Source of the DNA: Lucinisca nassula
Lineage: Eukaryota; Mollusca; Bivalvia; Lucinida; Lucinidae
Direction: 5' to 3'
DNA length: 64,000 bases
Assembly (NCBI GenBank): GCA_963580285.1
Contig: OY757020.1
Coordinates: 96,723,497 to 96,787,496, forward strand
The number at the start of each line of letters is the position of its first letter. The first letter of the stretch is position 1. Positions 36,311 to 47,283 of this stretch are shown here, piece by piece. Below the pieces are notes generated by a model that was given only the letters and a program-made list of their open reading frames with translations, did no database searches and had not been told where the DNA came from. A program made the translations under genes and the position numbers.

Positions 36311-37429
36311 AAAAACCATACTTTCCGCCATTTTTTCTTAGATATGGGAGATAAATTTTGGGATTTCTTGTTCAATCTCCGGTAAACTCTCTGAAACTCT
36401 TCTGAAAAGAGATTCTGCTATTAAAAGAAAGAAGAGCAAATTCTTTCTTTTAAGAGCAGAAACCTTTTGATAAGTTAGGGGTGGATAGAAAATATGTCAC
36501 AATGGTCATAATATGGCATCCTGAGGCTTGCCAAGTGATGCTGAGCTGTGCTCTTAAGGGAAAGATTTTGCTATCTATCCCTAGTAATCATGCAAGATTC
36601 TTCTTCTTGCATACCTTTCATTTCTGAGCACGGCTTTTTAATAATGCAGTCATGCTTGATGCCAAATGCCGCCATATTGTAAGGACAATACTGTAATTTT
36701 AGTGATGTCACATAACATGTAGTGCTGTCATTCTTAACCGCTGCATACAGGAGCTTGCTTTCAATCAGTGTACATCAAAGATGTGAAACTATCCCCATGC
36801 AGGATAACCTGGGTTAGATAAGAACTTCAATCCCAGAGTAAAGACCAAGATTTCCTCATCTGGGACCAGTGTCGTTAGTTAACGAATTGTTAAAACTTTG
36901 ATCATTTAATATGGCGAATATATTACTATTTTTGCTGAAAAAAATGTGAGTAGCTTTTGCATATGCAAAAGCTACTCACTACTCACATTTTTTCAGCAAA
37001 AATAACAAAATGTTAGATACTGTACTTGCTAGAATAGTTAACAGTTTGACCACTAATGAGCTCGTTAAGCTATAGAGGCTTTGAACAACTGGGCCCTGAT
37101 TTGCAAGAATAACTCCTTCAGCCCTGATCTGTAGGATAGCCTGGGTTGGATAACAATTTTACTCCCAGAGTAAAGATTGAGATTTCCTTATCTGTTGTGC
37201 AAGAATAACCCTTTCAGCCCTGAGCTTCTTAAGTGGTCTCTTCCATCTTTGAATTTGGAAAAGTCTATTCTTACAATTTGGAGTTTTGTAAAAAACATTT
37301 ACAAGAAGGCAAACAGTCTAGATCCTGATGAGACAGCTCATTTAGTGTCTTCTCACTTCTGTATCTAGACTGTTTGCATAGGCATCTGTACCAGTCAAGA
37401 AGGCTAAAATTATTAACCCATGCTGCTAC

Positions 37430-38142
37430 AATCATGATTAGCAGACGTCATTTTACAAACATGACTAGCAGACGTCACTTTACAATCATGACTTTTACAA
37501 TTATGACTAGCAGAAGGCATTTTACAATCATGACTAGCAGACGACATTTTACAATCATGATTAGCAGACGTCATTTTACAATCATGACTAGCAGAAGGCA
37601 TTTTACAATTGTGACTAACAGACGTCATTTTACAATCATGAATAGCAGAAGGCATTTCACAATCATGACTAGCAGAAGGCATTTTACAATCATGATTAGC
37701 AGAAGGCATTTTACAATCATGAATAGCAGAAGGCATTTTACAATCATGATTAGAAGATGGCATTTTACAATCATGACTAGCAGAAGGTATTTTACAATCA
37801 TGACTAGCAGAAGGTATTTTACAATCATGATTAGCAGAAGGCATTTTACAATCATGACTAGCAGAAGGTATTTTACAATCATGACTAGCAGACAACATTT
37901 TACAATCATGACTAACAGACGACATTTTACAATCATGACTAGCAGAAGGCATTTTACAATCATGACTAACAGAAAGTATTTTACAATCATAATTAGCAGA
38001 TGGCATATTGCAACCATGATTAGCAGAAGACATTTTACAATCATGATTAGCAGAAGGCATTTTACAATCATGACTAGCAGAAGGCATTTTACAATCATGA
38101 TTAGCAGACAGCATTCTACAATCATGACTAGCAGATGGTATT
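37430..38142. repeat. 27 bp tandem array, about 26 units
   Basis: Units read AGCAGAAGGCATTTTACAAT plus CATGACT with A/G and C/T variants. Three reading frames (one plus, two minus) stay open through the array because the unit is a multiple of three. It lies in the intron just after the IQ exon. Confidence 0.93.
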
Positions 38143-38311
38143 TTTTTTCTCTTATCTACTGGAGAAACAAAGGATTGACAATACATGTGATTCATACTGC
38201 CCAGCCTTATTTTCTAGGAAAAATATTTAAAAAAAAAAATCAGATTATCATCTGCACTAGGATTTTATGCAGCATTTAAATGGTTTAAAATATTACAGTA
38301 AGCAACTTTAC

Positions 38312-38563
38312 CATATCTATAGCTCTCTGCATGTCAGATGATTGGTGTTTTGTTATTGCATTGTATACAGCCTCACCACTCTGTTCCACAAGACTACAAA
38401 ACATCTGGAGTTGTTCCCCTTGTTGATGACGCATTCTGAGATCCCTGAGAAAGTTACGTCTGGCTAAGTATGTCCGAACTCTTGACTGAATGTGAACCAC
38501 TTTTGTGAGAAGATTGTCTAACTTAGCATTTAGCAGATCTTTATGCCAGTATTTTAGAAACAC
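38312..38563 (-). CDS. Myosin-MH2 gene, lever arm / IQ exon
   Basis: 252 bp, 84 codons, phase 0 at both ends. It opens with VFLKYWHKDLLNAKL, then one IQ motif (VVHIQSRVRTYLARRNFL) that should bind calmodulin or a light chain, then a helical post-IQ segment (RMRHQQGEQLQMFCSLVEQS). The YWH-x-DxLN start and the post-IQ helix with a GxxxYxAI pattern resemble vertebrate class XVI myosin from memory; class III is the second choice. Acceptor TGTTTCAG, donor ATG|GTAAAG. Confidence 0.94.
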
Positions 38564-39014
38564 CTGAAACAGTTATATTTTATTTAGTATTAAGGGGATT
38601 GGGGACACCTTCAGGGGAGGCAACTCCTGCAAAAGTGTTTTTGTCTCCCATGTCAATAGGGGTCAACTCTTAAAGGAAAGAATTTGCTCCTGAGGAGCAA
38701 ATTCTTTCCTTTAAGAGTAGACCCCTTTTTCAGTGGGACAGGGCTTATAGAAAAGCAAACAGGAAGTCCCGAAAGTTGTCTTCCTTTTGAGAAATGGCAG
38801 AAAAATCTGCCAGGTGTTCCCATTCCCTTTAAAGCTAGGTGTTTTGTTGCCAAAAAAATTTTTTTTTCATAACTCATCCGACATACAAATACAAGTAGTT
38901 CAGAAAAAAGTGTGTGTGTATTAGCATTTACTGTAATTCTTTCAAAAATTTGCTGAACATAAATGTATTTCAACAATTTTAAAGTATGCTGCATATATAC
39001 TTAAAAATACTTAT

Positions 39015-39325
39015 GTTTTGTTTATTTGTTTGATTTGGGGTTTAACATCCCCGTCAACACTGTAAAGGTCATTTTGGAGACGTTGCTTCCAATTTTGTGG
39101 GACTTTTACCCGACATTGAGATGAAATGACATCTCAAGCCCTGCCACCCAATGAAACCAATAGGGTTTAGCCTATAAGCATGGACGGACTGACTCGCATT
39201 GCTTTGCTTGGGCAGGCTTAGATCCTCTAAGCTGTTTACCAGTACTCATGTGCAGGTCGGTTTCAGCTCTGCATGGAAGCATCATGCAGCCCATCTATTT
39301 CTTCAAGCCCCAGTGGGTGGGTAAA
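39015..39325 (-). repeat. R2, copy 6
   Basis: Reverse orientation, starting with the TTGTTTGATTTGGGGTTTAA tail complement and ending CAGCCCATCTATTTCTTC. Confidence 0.85.
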
Positions 39326-39344
39326 ATACTTGTGTATCTAATGC

Positions 39345-39972
39345 CTAAACCAAGGTCATGTCATGGTTTCAATTCAACCTTGGATGTCCGAGCACTACCC
39401 TACCACATGTGGACACAAGGATCTGAATCTGAGATGCAGCAGTGACAAGAAGAAAAACATACCCCTATGCTGTACTGATATTCCTTATCTGTAGCGACAA
39501 ATCCTCAACAACATGATGCCCCCCCCCCAACCCCCAATCGGGGCTTGAAGAAGTAGATGGGCTGCATGAGCTGAAACCGACCCGCACACGAGTACTGGTA
39601 AACCACTTAGAGGATCTAAGCCTGCCAGGCAAAGCGGTGCGCGTCGGACCATCCATGCTTATAAACCCTATCGGTTTCATTGGGCGGCAGGGCTGGAGAT
39701 GTCATTTCATCTCCATGTCAGGTAAAAGTCCCACAAAATTGGAAACGACATCTCCAAAATTACCTTTACAGTGTTGATGGGGACGTTTAACCTCAACTCA
39801 AACAAAACAAGATCATGTCATGCCTTCAGTTCGACCTTGGATGGCCGAGCATTACCCTGCCACATGCGAACACAAGAAATTGAATACGAGATGCAGCAGT
39901 GACAAGAAGAAAAACATACCTCTATGCTTTACTGATATTCCTTATGCTGAAGTGACAAATCCTCAACTCAAC
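39345..39972. repeat. Direct duplication flanking R2 copy 7
   Basis: 39345-39510 and 39812-39972 share ACCTTGGATGTCCGAGCACT / ACCTTGGATGGCCGAGCATT and GATGCAGCAGTGACAAGAAG, so the sequence between (R2 copy 7) arrived by duplication or duplicate-end insertion. Confidence 0.75.
39512..39815 (+). repeat. R2, copy 7
   Basis: Plus orientation with a C-rich start (GCCCCCCCCCCAACCCCC) and CTCAACTCAAACAAAAC tail; forms an inverted pair with copy 6. Confidence 0.82.
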
Positions 39973-40104
39973 GTTGGGATATTTAAGAACATTGTATCTA
40001 ATCCTTAAAGATACAAATGCTGTGGACATTTGTTAGAATCACTTTACTCTAAGATATATTGTCAATATGCTAATATTGACATTTATTTCTCGGAGTAATT
40101 TAAG

Positions 40105-40540
40105 GAAACCATCACCATTTTACTACTTCTTATTGGAATTTTTTATACTAGAGAATTCTAAATCATCACCATTTTACTACTTCTTACTGGAATTTTTTAT
40201 ACTAGCGAATTCTAAATCATCACCGTTTTACTATTTCTTACTGGAATTTTTTATACTAGCGAATTCTAAATCATCACCATTTTACTACCTCTTATTGGCA
40301 TTTTTTATACTAGCGAATTCTAAATCATCACCATTTTACTACCTCTTATTGGCATTTTTTATACTAGCGAATTCTAAATCATCACCATTTTACTTTTTCT
40401 TATTGGAATTTTTTATGCTAGCGAATTCTAAATCATCACCATTTTACTACCTCTTATTAGAATTTTTTATGCTAGCAAATTCTAAATCATCACCATTTTA
40501 CTTTTTCTTATTGGAATTTTTTTTATAGTAGCAAATTCAT
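40105..40540. repeat. 54 bp tandem array, about 8 units
   Basis: Units contain AATCATCACCATTTTACTAC, TTCTTATTGGAATTTTTTAT and ACTAGCGAATTCTA. The plus frame repeats SSPFYYFLLEFFILANSK, a by-product of the unit being a multiple of three. Confidence 0.92.
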
Positions 40541-40688
40541 TATCTAATACTCAGATATTTTTGCTGAAAAAATGTGAGTAGCTTTTGCATTTGCAAAAGC
40601 TACTCACATTTTTTAAGCAAAAAATAGTGCCATATTTGACATATAACATGATCAAAATAATAAAAATATGCTAACTTTTGGCAGCATA

Positions 40689-42023
40689 CGAGGGATGTTG
40701 GAAAAGAATTGCTTAATGTTCTCTAGCTCGATATCCACGTGGGGCATGATCAAAATCAATACATACTTGTACAGGGCTAGTCAATATCTACACAATGGTG
40801 TATAAATGTACATGTTAGACAGAGTGTAAGACGTAAAATTTGCCATTTGAATACACACAGTCATTGACCACTGAAGTAAAAATGGTTGGTAGAAGCGTCA
40901 ACTAAAAAGATGAAATATGGGCTTACATCAAAGCTTGCTCAAAACTTAGTTGTTCTTTGAAGGAGCTGATGACTGTAATTTCTACTGCTTTTGGACCTTC
41001 TTGTGCGCTTATGACACACTTCGGCGCTGGAAACATAAATTTGAGTCTGTTGTAGAGTCCATAAAAGGTGCACGGAAATCAGGTAGGCCAAAATCTGCAT
41101 CTCGAAAAGAAATCATTTCCAAAATAAAGGAAATCATTGAAGGTGATGCCTGATTTACAGTTCATAATATTGCACGAAAGGTAGGCATATCACTATCAAT
41201 GGTTCACCTTATTTTGAAGAAGCATTTGAAAGTCAGAAAGATTTCTGCTAGATGGGTGCCACATCTGTTGACGGACGAGCTAAGAGGCAACAGGTTAAAG
41301 TGGCCAAAAAGCTGCTTCAAATGTTTCCAAAATATGACCTAAAGCAGTTTGACAATGTGGTCAAAGGTGATGAAACCTAGGTCCATTATTTTGAGCCCGT
41401 CAGAAAGGTTAGCAATAAGATCTTGGCCACTAAACACAGCAAACGCCCAATAATTTGCCAAACATTCTTTGAGTACAAAGGTTTTGTATGCAATCTTCTT
41501 CTCTGGTAAAGAAGTAGCAATAAAAGTGCCGGTGAAACAGGGCAAAAACATCACCGGAAATTACTACAAAGACGTAGTACTGAAGAAACTGAAAAAGTAT
41601 TATCAGAAACGATGCCCTGCCACTGGTTTTAAACAGGTCCATCTTCTAGATGACAATGCAACCACTCATACCTCCGCAATAGTTGCAGCGTTTATGAAGA
41701 AAGAAAAAGTAACTGTTTTGCCTCACCCCCCTTATTCCCCAGACCTTGCCCCATGTGATTTCTTTTTGTTTCCAAAATTTAAATCATTCTTTGCTGGGCG
41801 GAAGTACCAGTCCTGACAGGCACTTGGATCTGCCATTCATTAGTACCTTATTACTGTGCCCAAATCGGCGTACCGTGACGCCTTCAAGAAGTGGATACAT
41901 CAGCTGAAACTTTGCATTTCTAGCCACAGGGAGTACTTCGAGGGCATGGAATGAGCACTTTTGGGCTAACTTGAAATTGAAGTTTCCAGATAGAAATAAG
42001 CAATTCTTTTTGAACATCCCTCG
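40689..42023 (+). mobile_element. mariner transposon (DD34D), full-length, inactive
   Basis: 1,335 bp flanked by TA duplications (40687-40688, 42024-42025). Terminal inverted repeats of about 28 bp (CGAGGGATGTT...) match with two mismatches. It lies in the intron between the converter and IQ exons, 50 bp from the converter exon. Confidence 0.93.
40882..41953 (+). pseudogene. mariner transposase remnant
   Basis: Frame fragments show the mariner N-terminal helix-turn-helix region (LRRWKHKFES), GRPKSAS linker, KGDET (first catalytic Asp), LDDNATTH (second Asp) and SPDLAPCDFFLFP (third Asp, 34 residues after the second), ending at EGME. Stops occur soon after the start, near 41153 and directly after KGDET, and frame shifts separate the pieces, so no active enzyme can be made. 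Confidence 0.92.
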
Positions 42024-42073
42024 TAAGTTTTTAACAAAAATGTTGAGTAGTGCTTCAATATTTTTATTCCTAC

Positions 42074-42185
42074 CTTACTGTTTCCAACTTGAGCATCCTT
42101 CAGTTTTGCTGCTCTAATTATTGCCATGCAGCTACCAGGGCCTGCTTCAACAGGGGAGGTAAGTGGAAATGACAAAATCTTATAC
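42074..42185 (-). CDS. Myosin-MH2 gene, motor exon 7 (converter)
   Basis: 112 bp: one base plus 37 codons ending phase 0. Encodes RYKILSFPLTSPVEAG and later AAKLKDAQVGNSK, i.e. the converter, where other myosins read RYKxL...GxTKVFL. Joined to the next exon it reads GNSK-VFLKYWH, the expected converter to lever-arm transition. Acceptor TATTTCAG, donor AAG|GTAGGA. A mariner copy ends 50 bp downstream of the exon, in the following intron. Confidence 0.95.
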
Positions 42186-42739
42186 CTGAAATAATAATTA
42201 TCTTAAGGACAGTAGACAAGCATTTAATTACAGCTCAGAAGTACATGTACTCAAAATACACACTTTTAAGAAGGTATTCATCCCTTACAAACTTAAGGGG
42301 AATGGGCACATCTGATATATTGTCCATTTTTATATGAGAATGAAACTGAAGCATATTCAAAAGTGTTCTTGGGAGCAAAATTTCCTTGAAAAGTTGTAAA
42401 TATGACAGAAAAAAGTTTTGACGATAAAGATGTTTTCTTTCACCTACATTCACTTCCATAAGTACGTCATCTAATTTGATGAAAAGAGGGCTGATTTTTC
42501 TCCTTGTTAAGAGTTTGGAGTTTGTTGTTGTGCTTGTCCGTCCCCCCCCCCCCCCTCACCCACCAACCATTTTATTTCTTCCTGGTACCAAAGGTGGGCT
42601 ACATCTTGTAACAGTGGCTCCCTTGTTGTTGTTTCTATGGTTTGGCCAGAATTCTTCATAGGTTCAAGAGATGTGGTGAAAATTTGGGCAAAAAAAAATG
42701 TTGGAAAATGATTGTCTGCAACAGTCATGACTGGATGTT

Positions 42740-42945
42740 AAGGGGTCCCATATAGCTCCCGATAAGGAGCTTTTTTCATCAAATAAATACTGGTACATTC
42801 CAATTTCTGCTCAAAAATGTATACTGTGGGTATTCATTAGAAGCGCCTCAGTAAGGCACTTCTAATGAACACCCACAATGTGTTTTTGTGCAGAAATAGC
42901 AAAAATGATATATGGATAACCCCTCTTATCTAATGCTATGGGAAT
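42740..42945. repeat. MITE-G-like hairpin
   Basis: AGAAGCGCCTCAGTAAGGCA centre; arms GGTATTCATTAG / CTAATGAACACC; lies 70 bp left of the CIKPN exon. Confidence 0.7.
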
Positions 42946-43014
42946 AAATGTTAAACCTTAGTATAAGATGTCTGCATATGTTGTGGCTGGCAGTTTATGT
43001 TAAGATAGACATAC

Positions 43015-43164
43015 CTGAGTAAAAACATTTGGAATGACATACGGGTAGAGTAACCCAATCTTCTGATCCTGGTGGTTTCTACAACACCGGTACTCCGCAA
43101 CTGGTCAGTGACAATCTTCACATCGAAGTTGTCTGGAAGCTTGTTGTGATTGGGTTTGATACAC
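43015..43164 (-). CDS. Myosin-MH2 gene, motor exon 6 (CIKPN / SH helix)
   Basis: 150 bp. Starts with one base completing Arg, then CIKPNHNKLPDNFD, and later QLRSTGVVETTRIRRLGYSTR, which is the SH1-SH2 helix and converter entry seen as LRxxGVLExIRIRRxGYxxR in other classes. The usual reactive cysteines of the SH helices are absent here. It leaves AG, completed to Arg by the next exon. Acceptor TTTCACAG, donor CAG|GTATGT. Confidence 0.95.
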
Positions 43165-44329
43165 CTGTGAAAACAGGAAGAATTTATTATATTTTGCACA
43201 TTGTATGCTAGTGGACTCTTTCACTGCTATATATTGGACAAGTCCATTTGTCAGATATGGATTGGCAGGCCTATTCTTTCATTCTTATTCAATTTTTGAT
43301 GGAAAATTCTGTTAGCAAATAGTGCAGGCCCTGATCAGACGCTGCGTTCTGCAGCGTCTGATCTGGGCTTGCACTGTTTTCCAAGGTACACCTTTAGGGG
43401 TTTCCCACATACAATGGGTAAGCATACACCACAACCTCTTTATAACACAACTACTTAGATCCAAAGCAGATGCTGTTTGATTTAAAAACCTTGTTATGTC
43501 CAAAAAAAAAAAATATACCGATTATATAGAACTATATGCTACAAAAAAAGATCACAAAAATGTATAGATAATATAGAAAATGGTCATTTTCTTATGTAAG
43601 CTATAAGATGTTTGGGACAATCTTAAAACTGACTTATATAAAAAACTGTGTTATAATGAACAATGCTCTGCAGAGGCAGAAGTGTACAAGAGAACAAAAT
43701 CATGTGAAGTCATCCATCGACTGCACTACGTAACAAGGTCCAAGAGAACAACAATCAGGTTACTAGAAAGTTTACAGTCAACATAAAAACTATTATAACC
43801 AAAATGAAATGTATAGATAATACAGTAATTTTAGCATGTATAATCATTTTTTTAGCAATCTACCAATGCATTTTGGAACAGTGCAAAGAGTCTCACCCTC
43901 ACTCATCAATGGTTAACCCATAACATGCAAATCACAACAATTGCCATCTGCATAGTCATCTGCCGGTTACTTTCAAAGTCATTTTCGCAAACAGTGTGGA
44001 CCCTGATCTGACTGCCCCTCCTTTTTGCAAAAATGTGTTTGAAAAGTTTGCAAGAAGATGCAGCAGATGACAAAAACAGACAACAATTACAGATGTAGTT
44101 TTTCATGGCATTTTAAGAGTTACTCAGTCACTGATGTCTTGCACTGGTCAGTTATTACATTAACAAATCCATGCATTGAACACCCCTGTATACCTCAGTG
44201 ATACATAAAAGCGACATCTAAAGAGGCATGTAATATGAAATAAAGGCACTGCCTTTTGAGCAAACACACTCAAGTACACCCCCTAAGTAGCGAATGGTGG
44301 TGTAGGACATCAAAAACACCGATAGTGCT

Positions 44330-44400
44330 AGCGTTATAGCTAAGGGGTTAGTGCACTTGCCTCTGCTTCTAGAGGCCCCCGGTTCGACCCCCCCACACAC
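44330..44400 (+). repeat. tRNA-like fragment (SINE head)
   Basis: Contains an A-box-like TAGCTAAGGGGTTAGTGC and a B-box-like GGTTCGACCCC followed by a CA-rich run. The spacing suits a tRNA-derived SINE head rather than a functional tRNA, as no acceptor stem closes it. Confidence 0.5.
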
Positions 44401-44899
44401 ACACGCACACAAACACCCAGCAGCGACATTAAAGGTTGGTATTTGAACATGTTCCACTGGCATCATTTGTAGGGACAAATGCCCCAAAGTGCACCGTCAT
44501 TCCGATTGGGACGTTAACTGGAGGCCCCCTGTGCATGGAGAATCATCCCCTATCCTTATGGTTCGTCCTGCAAATCCCGAGTGTATGTACACCGGCGAGT
44601 AATGGTCGAATGTGGTCTATAGCAATAATAGTAGATAGATACAAAGATAGTCATGCAAAAAAGTCCTTGGTAAATGGCCTGTATACAGGTACATAATTTA
44701 TTAGTTTTCATCAGAATTGTTACTGGTGACACGTCAAATGACATTCATACACCAGGAGTATGCACACATCATGTGGGCATACTTTACATTTCTTAAATCT
44801 AATACTAAGCAAAATACGGGGAGTCAGTGACACCGTTTTGCTATGGTATTTGCACTGTTTTGGGGAATATTTTCAATGTATTCCCCTACTGGGGCCATG

Positions 44900-46075
44900 T
44901 GTATCTTGTTTGTCAGACAAAAAGAACGGATTTCGAAAGAGGCAGTCGTGTGAATGTCAGCTGAATCTGCCAGCCAAAGTCTAAGACCTTGCAGCAGAAA
45001 CAGACGAAATCCAACAGACACCATCGCTCTTGACTTAAGCAAGGTGTTAGACAAAGTTCCACATGAATGGCTTGAGCACTGTCAAGCTCAAACACGACAA
45101 AATATCCCTTACAGTGGATCCAGAGCTTCCTGACCAACAGGGGCTAACCAGACCTGGTCAAAGGCAAGTTTTCACGATTGCCCCAGCTGTATCCAATGTT
45201 CCTCAAGGTGGCATGCTCGGACCTTTGTTGGTCTGCCCATACATAAATGACCTGCCACAGAAAGTCAGCTCTGGAGCTCGCCTCTTTGGTATTGACAGCC
45301 TTTTATATCACAAGTTCAAGCATAACTGATACTGCAGCAATTCAGAGGGATCTTGACAGACTACAGCACTGCCCATAATGGAATGCCGATTGGCAAGTCT
45401 TTTCAACCCAACCAAATGTGCGCCAGTCAGGAAACTGGTTGGAGATTTGGAGAAACTTAAATGTTCAAGATACACGGCCATGAACTGTCAGTCTTAAAGA
45501 CTTGAAAGTACCTGAGCATCCTTTATTTCAGAAACATGTCATGTGAATCCCATTTTGTTGTAACTGTAAAAAGGCAAATATCAGCCTGGTGTTTCTTTGG
45601 AAGGCTGATAATCAGCTGGTTTGAAGATGTTAAAACATGATGGTAGAGACCATGATTAGACTTATCCTGGAGTATGTCACGTCAGTATTGGACCCACACA
45701 TTATATCTAGAAGGTGCAACGGCAAGCAGCTCGGTTTATCAGAGGTGACTACAACACAACCAGCAGTACCTCCCGAGTGATGCAACACTTTTGCCTGCAA
45801 ACTTACCAGCATTGACATCAAGATGCTAGGCATGATCTATCTCAGGGCTGAGTGGACAATCAAGGTTGCAGTTTCTCCGATCCGCATGAGCGAACAGTAG
45901 AGGATACTCCCTTGTGTATATGGTATGACATCTTCCGTCAGCCCCCTCCCACCTTCATCGCCACGGGAATCCGACTTAATGACCAACTTCCAATGAGTAT
46001 TGTCACATCAGGGATCCTGGAGGGCTTCAAAAGGGCTCGTGCAAGTCTTCCCTATTCTACGTAAAACTGTTTTTC
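44900..46075 (+). pseudogene. Non-LTR retrotransposon reverse transcriptase relic
   Basis: Frame-shifted fragments show NGFRKRQSC, VPQGGMLGPLLVCPYINDLP (the RT box normally VPQGSxLGPLLFxxYINDLP) and GIDSLLYH, where the catalytic ADD pair is damaged. A later piece resembles the C-terminal end seen in Jockey/CR1-like elements (NxxLP, SFK). Many stops; surely dead. The 5' part is missing. Confidence 0.75.
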
Positions 46076-46079
46076 AAAG

Positions 46080-46640
46080 TTTTAATTTGATCTGTTGTGA
46101 GACAAAGGTGGCGTGTATCCTGCATCACTGGGGAGTCAAAATAATATTGACTTACAGGCAAAGGCTGCTGTTCTTACAGCATGTTGGGGGAAAGGCGTGG
46201 CGTGTGTGTGTTGGGGGGGGGGGGGGGAGGGCGTTGTTAATTCTTCTATTTCTGCACTATTATTAATTTCCCCCTTTCTTTCCTGTCCTTCCATGTCCCT
46301 CCCTCTCTTATCCTCTACTATCTCTTCTATCTCTTTTTGTCCCTTGCTCTGGGAGATGACACAAAATGACCCAGCAGAGTTTACGTGTCGTTAAACCCAA
46401 AACAATTGTTTGAGATTCGCCTCCGCCTCACACATAGTCTTAGTATGACAATGCTCCAGTGTTGGTCCTGAGTGCACTTCATGGCAAGAAAATTAGATAG
46501 GGTGACACACAGTTAGTTTGCAGCATGGACACTTTAAAATATCCTGAAGCACTAGCGAATTGCTATGGGATTTGGGGGCTCATCATCACTTGGGAAGGTA
46601 GAAATCCAACAGGTAGCCAGATAGCTCATTGTGTCTCTTA
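46080..46640. other. Low-complexity and unassigned intron sequence
   Basis: Begins with a G-rich run near 46210-46230 and a TC-rich tract 46265-46345; no gene or repeat family seen. Confidence 0.5.
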
Positions 46641-47033
46641 ATATTCACAGGCCTTTATTTTATTACTCCTGAGTAATAGTTTGTGAAAAGTTTAATTTCT
46701 TGGCCAGACAAGAAGCGCTTTCCACCCTACCGAGAAGCACCGGTAAATGCTTTGGTAAATGCTCCGGTAACTCGTTGGTTCCAAGCGTGGTGCTGGGTTT
46801 TACCGGCAAAACTTTTTGGCTCAGTGCGGTACGTTTCAGTTCATTTAAACTCGTGACATAGTTTCGAAACTTTCCCGCGATCAAACTTCAGCGTTGATGG
46901 AATGGTCGTCGAAAAGAGCTTTTTAAAATTATTTCGACGCTTTTTGTGTTTCTGTTGTAATGGGACTTGACTTCTTTTTGGTTTTTAGAAGCAATTTTTG
47001 GATGTGAATACAATTCTCATGAACTCTGTAAAG
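46640..47033 (+). promoter_or_regulatory. CpG-richer, repeat-free stretch before candidate first exon
   Basis: Contains clustered CpG (ACCGG, TCGCGGG, CGACG) in an otherwise CpG-poor AT-rich intron, and no copy of the local repeat families. It fits a 5' UTR or promoter of the candidate exon at 47034. No TATA box is evident. Confidence 0.25.
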
Positions 47034-47089
47034 ATGGCGGATTATCGCGAGAAATTGAACGAGATTCCAGGCGAGATTTGGGTGCATAA
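47034..47089 (+). CDS. Candidate first coding exon, unknown plus-strand gene
   Basis: A Kozak-like AAGATGGCGG starts MADYREKLNEIPGEIWVH, followed by a donor-like AA|GTATGT. The preceding ~400 bp is free of the window's repeats and richer in CpG than its surroundings. This would be a gene nested in the 6.6 kb myosin intron on the opposite strand. No downstream exon was identified, and the family is not recognised. Confidence 0.35.
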
Positions 47090-47283
47090 GTATGTTGTTC
47101 CAGCCTCTCTACAGTAAAGCAAACACTTCGTGTGTTTGCTATTATATTACTTCTCTGTATTTGCTAAAAGGAATGCAAGGCATTTCAATCTATATTTGAC
47201 GCAAAAATAAAAACAAAAATCACATTTTTATCTAAAAGATGTCATTTATACAGACCTTGAAATCAGCATAACCATGAAATTCA

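Noticed and set aside
37430..38142. CRISPR-like regular repeats
   Set aside because: Units are contiguous with no unique spacers, and the DNA is clearly eukaryotic.
37374..38279. 301-codon open frame on the plus strand
   Set aside because: It is a 27 bp tandem repeat read through; equally long frames exist on the other strand and no splice or start context supports translation.
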